Below, in pieces: positions 16,888 through 25,974 of a stretch of DNA of 64,000 nt. A model generated the notes under the pieces. The model did no database searches, was not told where the DNA came from, and worked only from the letters and a program-made list of their open reading frames with translations. The translations under genes and the position numbers were made by a program. Each line of letters opens with the position of its first letter. Positions within the stretch are counted from its first letter, which is position 1. Source of the DNA: Curvibacter gracilis ATCC BAA-807 (GTDB lineage Bacteria > Pseudomonadota > Gammaproteobacteria > Burkholderiales > Burkholderiaceae_C); the NCBI RefSeq assembly GCF_000518645.1, contig NZ_JADZ01000004.1:1-64000 (forward strand), given 5' to 3'.

Positions 16888-17811
16888 TCAGCCAGGGTCG
16901 GCCGCGTTCTGGTTGTAGGCCAGCACGGCGCCCTTGTCCCTGATGATCTTCGAGACCACGCGCAGCGCCTGGGTCAACTGCCCCTGTTTGGGCAGCGCCA
17001 GAGTGACGTAGCGCTTCAGGTCGGGGTCGATGATCTTGGCTGCCTGCAATTTGCCTGAGCGCAGTTCCTCCTGCACCGCAAACGGCCCGAGCAGGGCGTA
17101 CAGCGCATGGTTCTCGGCCAGGATTTCTTTTTGCATGCGCAGCGAGTCGGCCTCGATCTCGGCCTGCAAGGAAAAGCCCTGGCTGCGGGCCGATTCATCG
17201 AGGATGGAGCGCCAGTGGGAGGGTCGCCTGGGAAGCACCAGCGGCAAGCCGTTGAGTTGCTGGAACGGGATCGTGCCCGCCTGCGTCAGAGGCAGTCCGG
17301 GCCGTGACACCAGGTAGGTGTCTGCCGTGGCCAGCAGGATCTCTTCCTGGCCACGGGGCGGCTCATAGCGGAACAGGATGGCCATGTCCACGGCCCCCGT
17401 GTCGAGCATGGCGTCCAGTTCGCCACCCTGGCCCTCACGCACGTTCAGGCGGATCTGCGGGAAAGACCGGCGCAATTCGCTGAACACCTGAGTCATCAGC
17501 GGGTGGGCCGCCGACGGCAGGATGCCGATCTTCACATCCCCCATCGGTACGCGGGACAGCTGCTGGAAGTCGGCAAACATCTCCTCGCTGTCGCGGATCC
17601 AGATGCGCACGCGGCGCTCCACCGACTCCCCGAATTCGGTCAGCACCACCCCCCGCCCGGTGCGGCGGAACAAGGCGCCGCCGCATTGCTTTTCAAGCTC
17701 GCTGACCTGGCGGCTGATGTACGACTGGGCGGTGTGGCGCTGTGCCGCCACCTTGGTCAGGCTGCCGGCCTCGACCACTTCAAGGAAGAGGCGAAAGTCC
17801 TGGATGTTCAT
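16888..17811 (-). CDS. LysR family regulator (Cbl/NAC-like)
   Basis: A 307-aa LysR regulator: FRLFLEVVEAGSLTKVA and TAQSYISRQVSELEKQCG make up the HTH, followed by a substrate-domain start VKIGILPSAAHPL. The pattern resembles NAC/Cbl-type members. I start at ATG 17811 because the HTH starts at its usual distance; upstream Met codons add an unsupported leader. It is divergent from the FAH-hydantoinase operon at 18038 and is the obvious candidate to control it. Confidence 0.87.
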   Translation of the reverse strand: MNIQDFRLFLEVVEAGSLTKVAAQRHTAQSYISRQVSELEKQCGGALFRRTGRGVVLTEFGESVERRVRIWIRDSEEMFADFQQLSRVPMGDVKIGILPSAAHPLMTQVFSELRRSFPQIRLNVREGQGGELDAMLDTGAVDMAILFRYEPPRGQEEILLATADTYLVSRPGLPLTQAGTIPFQQLNGLPLVLPRRPSHWRSILDESARSQGFSLQAEIEADSLRMQKEILAENHALYALLGPFAVQEELRSGKLQAAKIIDPDLKRYVTLALPKQGQLTQALRVVSKIIRDKGAVLAYNQNAADPG

Positions 17812-17944
17812 CGGTGAGTCCCTTGCCTGCTGTGGGGGCCCGGACGCTGGTCCATGGCTTGAAGGGCCGGGGCCTGCGTGAGCCCTGGGCGGGTCGGTGT
17901 CTGGCTCGATTCTGCGATCAAGGGTGAGTCTAAAGCCATCACCT

Positions 17945-17980
17945 GATAGAGATATCTGAAAGACATAAATTGCATCTATC
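17945..17980. promoter_or_regulatory. Candidate LysR operator, hydantoinase operon
   Basis: GATAGA (17945-17950) and TCTATC (17975-17980) are inverted arms, and AGATATCT (17950-17957) is a nested palindrome. The region lies between the divergent LysR gene and the GTG start at 18038. Confidence 0.4.
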
Positions 17981-18037
17981 TGGATTTCACGGTGAATCCT
18001 ACAGTCGGCCGTCATCGATGTACCGCAAGGAGACCCC

Positions 18038-18898
18038 GTGAAACTCGTGAGCTTTATTCAAGACGGCCAGGCCCTGTATGGCCTGGTTCAAGGTGAGGCC
18101 TATGTGGCCCCTTCGGCCGACTTTCTGGCCCGCTACCCTGATCTGAAGGCCGTGCTGGCCGCAAACGCCTTGCCCGAACTGCAGGCGGCGCTGCAAAGCG
18201 GTGGCCAACGGGTGGACCCAGCCCAGGTGCAGGCGCAAGCCGTGATCCCGGCGCCGGGCAAGGTCATCTGCGTGGGCCTCAACTACAAGACCCACGTGGC
18301 CGAGACCAAGCGCCCCGACAGCGAGCACCCCTCGCTGTTTCTGCGCTTTGCCGACTCCCTGGCAGCCCACGGCGACGAGGTGCTGCGCCCCGAGTTCTCC
18401 GAGCGCTTTGACTGGGAGGGCGAGCTGGCCTTTGTGATTGGCAAGGGCGGTCGCCACATCGCGGCAGAAGACGCGTTCGAGCACATCGCCGGCTACACCT
18501 GCTTCAACGACGTGAGCGTGCGCGACTGGCAGCGCCACACCCATCAATTCACGCCGGGCAAGAACTTTCCGGGCACCGGCCCGCTGGGCCCGTACCTGCT
18601 GACGCGTGACGAAGTGCCCGACGTCACGAAGCTCAGCCTGCAGACCCGCCTCAACGGGCAGGTGGTGCAGAACGCCAGCCTGGCCGACCTGATTTTCGAC
18701 ATCCCCACCATCGTGGCCTACGTCTCGCGTTTCACGCCGCTGTCGCCGGGTGACGTGATCGCCACCGGCACGCCGGGCGGTGTGGGCGATCGGCGCGAAC
18801 CCCCGCTCTACATGAAGGAGGGCGATGTGGTCGAGGTGGAGATCACCGGTCTGGGCGTGCTGCGCAACCGCATTGGCACCGACCGCTCTGCCCGCTGA
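18038..18898 (+). CDS. Fumarylacetoacetate hydrolase family protein
   Basis: A 286-aa FAH-family protein starting at GTG 18038 (AAGGAG upstream). It shares with the 14333 copy the FDWEGELAFVIGKGG metal-binding region, GKNFPGTGPLGPYLLT and TGTPGGVGDRREPP. Likely reactions are C-C hydrolysis or decarboxylation of an acylpyruvate or 2-oxo acid. It opens the operon of hydantoinase A, hydantoinase B, a small protein, CobW and Bug, so its product or substrate is probably linked to an amide- or ketone-derived oxo acid. Confidence 0.88.
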   Translation: MKLVSFIQDGQALYGLVQGEAYVAPSADFLARYPDLKAVLAANALPELQAALQSGGQRVDPAQVQAQAVIPAPGKVICVGLNYKTHVAETKRPDSEHPSLFLRFADSLAAHGDEVLRPEFSERFDWEGELAFVIGKGGRHIAAEDAFEHIAGYTCFNDVSVRDWQRHTHQFTPGKNFPGTGPLGPYLLTRDEVPDVTKLSLQTRLNGQVVQNASLADLIFDIPTIVAYVSRFTPLSPGDVIATGTPGGVGDRREPPLYMKEGDVVEVEITGLGVLRNRIGTDRSAR

Positions 18899-18910
18899 AC
18901 TGGAGACCCC

Positions 18911-20989
18911 ATGACACAAAAACCCCAATTGCGCATTGCCGTCGACATCGGTGGCACCTTCACCGACATGGCCGCCTTTGACGAAGCCAGTGGCCGCCTC
19001 TTGTTCGGCAAGGCCTTATCCACCCACGGCGAGCTGGTCACCGGCATCCAGGCCACGATCGACAGCGCCAAGATCGACTGGCGCGATGGTCACCTGTTTC
19101 TGCACGGCTCCACCATCGCCATCAACACCCTGCTGGAACGCAATGGCGCCAAGACGGCGCTGCTGATCACCGAAGGCTTTCGCGACATCTATGAGATCGG
19201 CCGCGTCAATCGCCCCGACGCCTACAACCTGTTCTTCAACAAGCACCAGCCTCTGGTCAAGCGCTCGCTGCGCTTCGAGGTGGCCGAGCGCCTGCGCGCC
19301 GACGGCAGCATCCACAAGCCGCTGGACGAGGCCGCCGTGCGTGAGCTGGCGCGCGATCTCAAGGGCGAAGGCATCGAAGCGGTGGCTGTCCTCTTGCTGC
19401 ACAGCTACCGCAACCCGGCCCATGAGCAGCGCGTGAAGCAGATCCTGCAAGAAGAGCTGCCGGGCGCCTTTGTCTGCGCCTCGCATGAGCTGAGCCAGGA
19501 GTACCGCGAGTTCGAGCGGGTCTCGACCGCCGTGGCCAATGCCTACGTCGGCCCCCGCGTGTCCGAGTACCTGGGCCAGCTTGAAAACCACCTGGGCGAG
19601 CAGGGCTTCAAGGGCGATTTCTACATCGTGCAATCCACCGGCGGGCTGTTCCCGGTGGAGCACGCCAAGGTGGGCTGCGTGCGCATGCTCGAGTCGGGGC
19701 CGGCCGCCGGGGTGATCGGTGCCCAGGCCATCTGCGCCCAGCTGGGCATGGGCGACGTCATTGCCTTCGACATGGGCGGCACCACGGCCAAGGCCGGTGT
19801 CATCAGCGAGGGCCGCCCCCTGACCACGGGCTCGGCCTTGATCGGTGGCTACGAGCGCGCCCTGCCGATCCAGATCCCGATGATGGACATCCATGAGGTG
19901 GGCACGGGCGGCGGCTCGATTGCCCGTGTCGAAACCGGCAACGCCCTGCGGGTGGGCCCGCAAAGCGCAGGGTCGATTCCCGGCCCCGTGGCCTATGGGC
20001 GTGGGGGCACCGAGCCCACGGTGACCGACGCCAACCTGGTGCTGGGCCGCCTCGACGCGGACAACTTCCTCGGCGGTGAGCTCAAGCTGGACCTGGAAGG
20101 CTGCCAGCGCCAGATGCGCGAGCGCATTGCCACCCCCCTGGGGCTGGATGCGACCAAGGCCGCCGACGGCATTCTGCAGATCGCCGTGACCCAGATGTCG
20201 CATGCCGTGAAGGCCGTGACGACCGAGCGCGGCCTGGATGCGGGCAGCTTCACCATGGTGGTCTACGGCGGCGCGGGCCCCTTGCACGCCTCGGCGATTG
20301 CCCGCGAGATCGGCATCCGCAAGGTCCTGATCCCCTATGCCCCGGGCTACTTCTCGGCCTACGGCATGTTGTTCTCCGACCTGCGCTACGACTATGTGCG
20401 CTCGGTGTTCCGCAAGCTCAACGATGTCTCCTTCGACGAGATCGAGGCTGCCTACCAGAAGATGGAAGACGAAGGGCGCGCCGCGCTGGCCCAGTCCGGG
20501 GTGCAGGCCGATGGCGTGGTGATCGAACGTGCCGCCGACATGCGCTATGTGGGTCAGGAGCATGCCGTGACGGTGGACCTGCCGCTGGCCTTCTTCGAGG
20601 GCAAGGATCGCGCGGCCATCAAGCAGCAGTTCGATCAGCTCCACCAGGTGCGCTACGGCACCTCGGCCCCTCAGGAGCCTGCCGACCTGGTGAGCCTGCG
20701 CGTGACCGTGCTGGGCACGATGAAAAAGCCGCCCAAGCACAGCGTGGCGCAAGGCACGGCACGGCCCGAGCCCGCGGCGGTGCGGGCCACCAAGCCGGTC
20801 TACTTCCGGTCTTCGGGTTGGGCCGACACGCCGGTGTACCTGCGCGATCGCCTGCTGGCGGGCAATGAGATCGTGGGCCCGGCCCTGATCGAAGAGCACG
20901 CCTCCACCACCGTGGTGCAGCCGGGCGACGCGCTGCGCGTCGACGAACTTGGAAACCTGCAAATCGAGATTGGGAGTGATCGGACATGA
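18911..20989 (+). CDS. hyuA: Hydantoinase/oxoprolinase subunit A
   Basis: A 692-aa HyuA-type subunit. The N-terminal actin-like domain starts with RIAVDIGGTFTDMAAF, and a second phosphate-binding motif is FDMGGTTAKAGVI. The family couples ATP hydrolysis to opening of hydantoin or oxoproline rings, or to carboxylation of acetone/acetophenone. Which of these applies cannot be decided by eye. The gene follows the FAH gene by 12 bases, and its stop overlaps the hyuB start as ATGA. Confidence 0.88.
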   Translation: MTQKPQLRIAVDIGGTFTDMAAFDEASGRLLFGKALSTHGELVTGIQATIDSAKIDWRDGHLFLHGSTIAINTLLERNGAKTALLITEGFRDIYEIGRVNRPDAYNLFFNKHQPLVKRSLRFEVAERLRADGSIHKPLDEAAVRELARDLKGEGIEAVAVLLLHSYRNPAHEQRVKQILQEELPGAFVCASHELSQEYREFERVSTAVANAYVGPRVSEYLGQLENHLGEQGFKGDFYIVQSTGGLFPVEHAKVGCVRMLESGPAAGVIGAQAICAQLGMGDVIAFDMGGTTAKAGVISEGRPLTTGSALIGGYERALPIQIPMMDIHEVGTGGGSIARVETGNALRVGPQSAGSIPGPVAYGRGGTEPTVTDANLVLGRLDADNFLGGELKLDLEGCQRQMRERIATPLGLDATKAADGILQIAVTQMSHAVKAVTTERGLDAGSFTMVVYGGAGPLHASAIAREIGIRKVLIPYAPGYFSAYGMLFSDLRYDYVRSVFRKLNDVSFDEIEAAYQKMEDEGRAALAQSGVQADGVVIERAADMRYVGQEHAVTVDLPLAFFEGKDRAAIKQQFDQLHQVRYGTSAPQEPADLVSLRVTVLGTMKKPPKHSVAQGTARPEPAAVRATKPVYFRSSGWADTPVYLRDRLLAGNEIVGPALIEEHASTTVVQPGDALRVDELGNLQIEIGSDRT

Positions 20990-22773
20990 ACACCACAGCT
21001 GAGCTCAAGACCGTGGACCCGGTCACCGTCGAAATCATCCGCAACGGCCTGTATGCCGTGACGGAGGAGATGAAGACCAACCTCACCCGCACCGCCTACA
21101 ACCTCATCATCTACGAGGCGCTGGATTTCACGGTCGGCCTGTTCACCAAGGAGGGCGATACCGTCTCGATCGGGCTGGGTCTGCCGATGTTCATCCGCGG
21201 GATGTCCGAGACCGTGAAGGCCAAAATCAGGCACTTCGGTTACGAGAACATCCGGCCCGGCGACATCCTGGTGACCAACGACGCCTACACCACGGGCAGT
21301 CACCTGAACCACTTCACGTTCACCATGCCGGTGTTCCACGAGGGCAGGCTGGAGGGCTTCACCTGCTGCATGGCGCATTGGCTGGATGTGGGCGGCACCC
21401 TGGGCAATGTGACCACCGATATCTTCAGTGAGGGGATCCAGATCCCCATCATGAAGTACCAGCGCGAAGGCGTGGTCAACCAGGACCTGGTGGACATCAT
21501 CGCCATGAACGTGCGCCTGGCTGAGCGGGCATTGGGGGACCTGCGAGCCCAGATCACGGCCATCACCACGGGCGAGCGCCGCTATGTGGAGCTGTTGCAA
21601 CGTTATGGCGCCAGCGCCGTGAACGGTGCGATTGCCCAGATCATGGATTCCAGCGAGGCCGTGGCCCGCCAGAACACCTTGTCGATCCCCGATGGTGTCT
21701 ACGAGGCCGAATCCTTCATGGACGACGATGGCCTGGAGATCGGCAAGCGCATTCCGATCCGCGTCAAGGTGACGGTGTCTGGCGACGAGATGACGGTGGA
21801 CCTGTCGGACGTCAGCAAGCAGGTGCGCGGCTTCTACAACTCGGGCTTCACCACCGGCATCGCCTGTGCCCAGGTGGCCTACAAGTGCTTGACCACGCCC
21901 ACGGATTACCCGGTCAACGATGGCTCGTTCCGCCCGCTCAAGGTCATCATGCCGATGGGCACGGTCATCAGCGCGGAGCGCCCGTACCCGATGCGGGTCT
22001 GGATGACCTTCCCGATGACGGTGATCGACACCATCTTCAAGGCACTGGCCCCGGCCATTCCGCATCGCTCGATTGCCGGCCACCATGCCGATCTGGTGTT
22101 CCCCAACATCCATGGCATCAGCCCTGAAGATGGGCGCCTGTTCATTGTCGGCATCGGCCCGCTGGGCGGCGGCTGGGGCGCCAAGAGCAAGGAAGACGGC
22201 GTCTCGGTCACGGTCTGCATCAATGACGGGGACACCCACAACAGCCCGACCGAACAGCTGGAGGCCAAGTACCCGGTGCTGGTCGAGAAGTACGAGATCC
22301 GGCGCGACTCGGGTGGTGCCGGCCAGTACCGGGGCGGCCTGGGGGCCGAGATGGTGGTGCAGGCGCTGTCGCCCTTCACCGTCACCACCCGCATCGACCG
22401 TGTGCATTGCAAGCCCTGGGGGCTGGACGGTGGCGGCGACGCCATGGGCAACGGGCTGGCCGTGCGCCACAAGGGCGAGTGGAAGACCGACCACCCCAAT
22501 GCCAAGATCTTCAACGTGCGCCTGGAGCGTGGCGACGCCTACAAGATGCTGTCAGGCGGTGGTGGCGGCTTCGGCAACCCCCTGGAGCGGGATCTGGAAA
22601 GCGTGGCCGAGGACGTGCGCGAAGGCTATGTGAGTGCCGAAGTGGCGCGCCAGGTCTACCGGGTGGCGCTGGATGCGCATGGCCAGGTCGATGCCGAGGC
22701 CACCCGCGCCTTGCGCGCGCAGCCAGCTGGCCAGGTGGCGGCCAGCGACCCCGTGGCCTGGGCCGGCCAGTGA
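20986..22773 (+). CDS. hyuB: Hydantoinase/oxoprolinase subunit B
   Basis: A 595-aa HyuB-type subunit starting with ATG 20986, overlapping hyuA. PVTVEIIRNGLYAVTEEM, the GDILVTNDAYTTGSHLNH metal-binding segment and MLSGGGGGFGNPLERD near the C-terminus are family hallmarks. Asp and His residues in the NDAYTTGSHLNH region likely bind a divalent metal. It pairs with HyuA as the catalytic half. Its stop overlaps the next gene's GTG, continuing a chain of coupled starts. Confidence 0.88.
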   Translation: MNTTAELKTVDPVTVEIIRNGLYAVTEEMKTNLTRTAYNLIIYEALDFTVGLFTKEGDTVSIGLGLPMFIRGMSETVKAKIRHFGYENIRPGDILVTNDAYTTGSHLNHFTFTMPVFHEGRLEGFTCCMAHWLDVGGTLGNVTTDIFSEGIQIPIMKYQREGVVNQDLVDIIAMNVRLAERALGDLRAQITAITTGERRYVELLQRYGASAVNGAIAQIMDSSEAVARQNTLSIPDGVYEAESFMDDDGLEIGKRIPIRVKVTVSGDEMTVDLSDVSKQVRGFYNSGFTTGIACAQVAYKCLTTPTDYPVNDGSFRPLKVIMPMGTVISAERPYPMRVWMTFPMTVIDTIFKALAPAIPHRSIAGHHADLVFPNIHGISPEDGRLFIVGIGPLGGGWGAKSKEDGVSVTVCINDGDTHNSPTEQLEAKYPVLVEKYEIRRDSGGAGQYRGGLGAEMVVQALSPFTVTTRIDRVHCKPWGLDGGGDAMGNGLAVRHKGEWKTDHPNAKIFNVRLERGDAYKMLSGGGGGFGNPLERDLESVAEDVREGYVSAEVARQVYRVALDAHGQVDAEATRALRAQPAGQVAASDPVAWAGQ

Positions 22774-23150
22774 GCCTCGCCATGGCCGAAGAGCAGCCCC
22801 TGCAGGCGGCCAGGCTGGTCAGCCTGTGGAGCGAGCTGTCGATCCGTCACGTGGCCTTGGGGATGTCCTGCGGCTGCGGGGCGGGGGGCATCAGCCTGCG
22901 CCTGGAGGATTTCGAGCTCGACATCGTCGACTACCTCGAGGACGCCGCGCTGCGCAGCGATCTGCCCGTGGTGGCTGCGTACTTCCGCAGCCAGCAGGCG
23001 GCAGGTTGGCCGCCTTCACCCCTGCTGTTGCTGCTGCAGCAAGCCAGCGAGGGCATGCTGCCCGCACCGGTGTGCGACTGGGTGCTGCCTCGTGTCGAAA
23101 AGACGCTGACCTCGTTCAAGGCGCTGCATGGCGGGGGGGCCGGAACATGA
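22770..23150 (+). CDS. Small Cys-containing protein of unknown function in the hyuAB-cobW cassette
   Basis: I do not recognise this 126-aa protein. It is soluble, with a Cys-Gly-Cys pair at residues 34 and 36 (GMSCGCGAGG), a His at 27, a third Cys at 102, an acidic helix DYLEDAALRSDL and a run of five Leu (~85-89). The GTG at 22770 overlaps the hyuB stop (GTGA), and its own stop overlaps the cobW start (ATGA); an ATG at 22782 is the alternative start. Its tight coupling between an enzyme subunit and a metallochaperone GTPase suggests a role in metal delivery or assembly, but this is inference. Confidence 0.75.
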   Translation: MSLAMAEEQPLQAARLVSLWSELSIRHVALGMSCGCGAGGISLRLEDFELDIVDYLEDAALRSDLPVVAAYFRSQQAAGWPPSPLLLLLQQASEGMLPAPVCDWVLPRVEKTLTSFKALHGGGAGT

Positions 23151-24217
23151 GCGGTCATTTCTCGGCCTTGTTGCAAGCCCAGGCACAGCCTCAGCCTTCG
23201 GGGCCCCGGGTGCCGGTCAGCGTGCTCACAGGCTTCCTGGGCAGTGGCAAGACCACGCTGCTGAACCGGCTGCTGTCGTCGGCCGATCTGGCGGGAACGG
23301 CCGTCATCGTCAATGAGTTCGGCGAAACCGGCCTGGACCATGAGCTGCTCACGGCCGCCTCGGCCGACGATGTGGTGTTGCTGCCCAATGGCTGCCTCTG
23401 CTGTGCCGTGCGGGGTGACCTGGTGAAAGCGCTCGGCACCTTGCTGGACCGCCCCGGCCAGGCGATCCATCGCGTGGTGATCGAGACCAGCGGCCTGGCG
23501 GAGCCCGGGCCCATCCTGCGCACCCTGATGATGGACCCCTTGCTGCAACAGCGCTACCGATTGGGCACCGTGCTCTGCACCGTCGATGCCGTGCTGGGCC
23601 TGCAAAGCCTGGAGCGGCATCCCGAGGCCCTGGCCCAGTTGGCGGCCGCCGACGAGGTGTGGCTCACCAAGCTCGACTTGCTGGCCGATCCGGGCGCCAC
23701 AGCCCCCTTGCTGCAATGCCTGGCCCAGCTCAATCCGGCGGCGCGCGTGCGTCAGGCGGGCCGCTCTGACCTGGCCCCCTTGCTTGAGATCTTGCGCCAG
23801 CGCCTGTTGGCGGTGGGGCCCGATCCCGCTGCATCAGTCAACCCCAATTTCTACCACCCGGTAGGGGGCGAGGGCGACATGCCAGGCCACCTGGCGGATG
23901 TGCAGAGCTTTGTGCTGGTGCGCCATGAGCCGCTGGACCTGGATGGCTTTGCCCAGTGGCTGGATCTGGTGGTGGCGTCGCAAGGCGAGAAGCTGTTGCG
24001 CTTCAAGGGCCTGGTTCAGGTCGCGCAGTCGCCCGACACCCCCATGGTGGTCCATGCCGTGCAACACCTGTTCCACCCCCCCGAAACCCTGCCGGCCTGG
24101 CCTTCTGAAGACCACAGCACCCGCCTGGTGTTCATCACCCGAGGGCTGGATCGCGAGGTGCTCGAAAGCACCCTCGACGTGATGGCCAGGCGCCGCACCC
24201 GGCCCAGACCGGTGTGA
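23147..24217 (+). CDS. CobW/COG0523-family GTPase, putative metallochaperone
   Basis: A 356-aa CobW-family GTPase. The Walker A motif GFLGSGKTT is at 29-37, the conserved GCLCC metal-binding motif at 82-86, ETSGLAEP follows, and TKLD is the base-recognition motif. The C-terminal half (from ~250) is the CobW C domain. The family hands metals such as zinc or cobalt to partner enzymes. Its position behind hyuAB and the small Cys protein suggests that it loads the hydantoinase-type enzyme. ATG 23147 overlaps the upstream stop. Confidence 0.88.
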   Translation: MSGHFSALLQAQAQPQPSGPRVPVSVLTGFLGSGKTTLLNRLLSSADLAGTAVIVNEFGETGLDHELLTAASADDVVLLPNGCLCCAVRGDLVKALGTLLDRPGQAIHRVVIETSGLAEPGPILRTLMMDPLLQQRYRLGTVLCTVDAVLGLQSLERHPEALAQLAAADEVWLTKLDLLADPGATAPLLQCLAQLNPAARVRQAGRSDLAPLLEILRQRLLAVGPDPAASVNPNFYHPVGGEGDMPGHLADVQSFVLVRHEPLDLDGFAQWLDLVVASQGEKLLRFKGLVQVAQSPDTPMVVHAVQHLFHPPETLPAWPSEDHSTRLVFITRGLDREVLESTLDVMARRRTRPRPV

Positions 24218-24262
24218 ACAAGCGGCTTGAACTGATAGCGTGACAAGAATATGGAGACAGAG

Positions 24263-25237
24263 ATGAAGACATCGAGAAGACAGGTGTTGGGCGCCTTGGC
24301 GGCCCTGGCCAGCCCGATCGTGGCCCAGGCGGCTGCTTTTCCGGAGCCCGATCGCCTATTGCGCATCGTTGTGCCGTTTGCCGCCGGTGGTGGTGTGGAT
24401 TCGGCGGCCCGGCTGCTGGCCCACCAACTCGGCAAGCAGCTGGGCCTGCCGGTCATTGTCGAGAACCGCGCCGGCGCCAGTGGCACCCTGGGGGGCAAGT
24501 ACGTCCAGACCTCGCCCGCCGATGGCTACACCCTGCTGTTTTCGGCCGCCACCCACATCTATGCGCGCCAGGTGCTGAAGAACCCACCCTACGACCCACA
24601 GACCGACTTTGCGCCGATCGCCCGGGTCGGCGAAGCCCCCCTGATGCTGGTGATTGCACCTGAGCTGGAAGCCAGAAAGCTGTCAGACGTGTTGGCGGCT
24701 GCTCGCGCCAAGCCGGAGGGGTGGACGGCCGGCATCCCCGCCTCCGGCGCCCCCAGTCACCTGGCGACGCTGTTGTTGGCCCGCATGGGGCAGGTCAACT
24801 TCACCTATGTGGCCTACAAGGGAACGCAACCGGCCCTGGTGGATGTGGCCGGTGGGCATGTGAACCTGCTGTTGGATTCCATGATTTCCTTGTTGCCCTT
24901 GGCCAAGTCGGGCAAGGTGCGGCCGATTGCAGTCACTTCGAGCAAACGCAGCGCATTGGCCCCTGAGGTGCCCACCATGGCCGAGAGCGGTCTGGCCCGG
25001 TACGCCTACGCCTCGTGGTACGGCGTCTGGGCGCCCCGTGGCACCGCAGCTGAGCGGGTCTTGGCCTTGAACAAGGCGATCAATGCCGCGGTGGCCGAGA
25101 TCGGCCGCTCGGGTGGGTTCAGCGCCTTGGGCATCGAGCCTGTCACCGAGACCCCTGAGCAGTTCCAGCGCTATATCGGCTCGGAAATCTCGCAGGGCAG
25201 CGAACTTCTGAAGGCTGCTGGATTTAAACCTGAGTGA
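24263..25237 (+). CDS. Bug/TctC-family periplasmic solute-binding protein
   Basis: A 324-aa Bug receptor with a signal peptide (RRQVLGALAALASP, ending near AQAAA) and the family motifs VVPFAAGGGVDSAAR, VENRAGASGT, ADGYTLL, YKGTQPA and VPTMAESGL. GGAG precedes ATG 24263; a Met at 24251 is less likely. It closes the hydantoinase operon, 45 bases after cobW, and probably binds the substrate for that pathway. Confidence 0.88.
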   Translation: MKTSRRQVLGALAALASPIVAQAAAFPEPDRLLRIVVPFAAGGGVDSAARLLAHQLGKQLGLPVIVENRAGASGTLGGKYVQTSPADGYTLLFSAATHIYARQVLKNPPYDPQTDFAPIARVGEAPLMLVIAPELEARKLSDVLAAARAKPEGWTAGIPASGAPSHLATLLLARMGQVNFTYVAYKGTQPALVDVAGGHVNLLLDSMISLLPLAKSGKVRPIAVTSSKRSALAPEVPTMAESGLARYAYASWYGVWAPRGTAAERVLALNKAINAAVAEIGRSGGFSALGIEPVTETPEQFQRYIGSEISQGSELLKAAGFKPE

Positions 25238-25592
25238 TGTTGACTTTGATGCGGAGCCGGTTGAGGAGGCAGGTCAAGTGATTCGCATCAGCAGCTTCCG
25301 TCGATCGAACCTGCTTGCAGCCTTACTCGCTTGCTCGCGGACCCAGGTAAGAGATGATGACGCAGTTGTCGACGCGCTGTTCAGAACCCAGAACCGCCAG
25401 ATACCGCCCTGAAAACCCGAGAGCAGATTGACTGAGGTGATAACTCGGAGTGTTCGGTCTCAGCGGAGTCTGCTTGGGGCCCGCTTTTTGTTGATCGTTC
25501 TCGAGAACTCAACACCACAAAGCAGACGCAGGGCCAGTTACCACTGAGCTTCAGTGCATCAAGGGAGGAATCTCTATGCCGTCGACCCTGGG
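25238..25592. other. 355-bp gap with no gene seen
   Basis: No convincing open frame or RNA gene is visible. At 25462-25489 a short stem (AGCGG/CCGCT) followed by TTTTT could be a weak terminator for the operon ending at 25237. The base composition is less GC-rich than the flanking operons, as is the EthD gene that follows. Confidence 0.4.
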
Positions 25593-25919
25593 TCAGATGT
25601 CCGAACGCTCCACCACCACCTCACTGATTTGCAGAGCGGGCTGTATGTCCGTGTAATTGGCGATGTCTGCCCTGATCTCCTGTGCGTGAGAGTCTCGGGC
25701 TGCCTGGAAAGCTTCGATAGAGGTGCAGATGAAGTCGCATTTGGCCACGTAAATCGGGTCAGTGCCTGCAGCACTACCTGCGATACCCTTGTCTACCGTG
25801 TAGTACAGGCATGCGGCGCCGAGTCGCTGTTTCATCATGGGCATGTGCTTCTCGCGGTAGTAAGCATGATCGAATCGCGCACCTGCTACGTACGGATACA
25901 TGACACTGACTTTGATCAT
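25593..25919 (-). CDS. EthD family protein
   Basis: A 108-aa single-domain EthD/dimeric ferredoxin-like protein: the start MIKVSVMYPY and the motif FDHAYYREKHMPMMKQRLG are characteristic. Such proteins act as small monooxygenase-like or lactone-handling factors, but the specific role here is unknown. AGGAG lies about 8 bases before the ATG. It follows the second cytochrome gene by 55 bp on the same strand, so it may be co-transcribed with the amine dehydrogenase cluster. Codon use looks less GC-biased than its neighbours, hinting at separate origin. Confidence 0.8.
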   Translation of the reverse strand: MIKVSVMYPYVAGARFDHAYYREKHMPMMKQRLGAACLYYTVDKGIAGSAAGTDPIYVAKCDFICTSIEAFQAARDSHAQEIRADIANYTDIQPALQISEVVVERSDI

Positions 25920-25974
25920 CGCGGTTTCTCCTGTTATCGCATGGTAGTCGCGACCTGGTCACCTCCGGCCGCAT

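Noticed and set aside
19016-20962. A 648-codon open frame on the minus strand, antisense to hyuA
   Set aside because: It mirrors the codon pattern of hyuA, has no recognisable domain and is an expected shadow of a high-GC gene.
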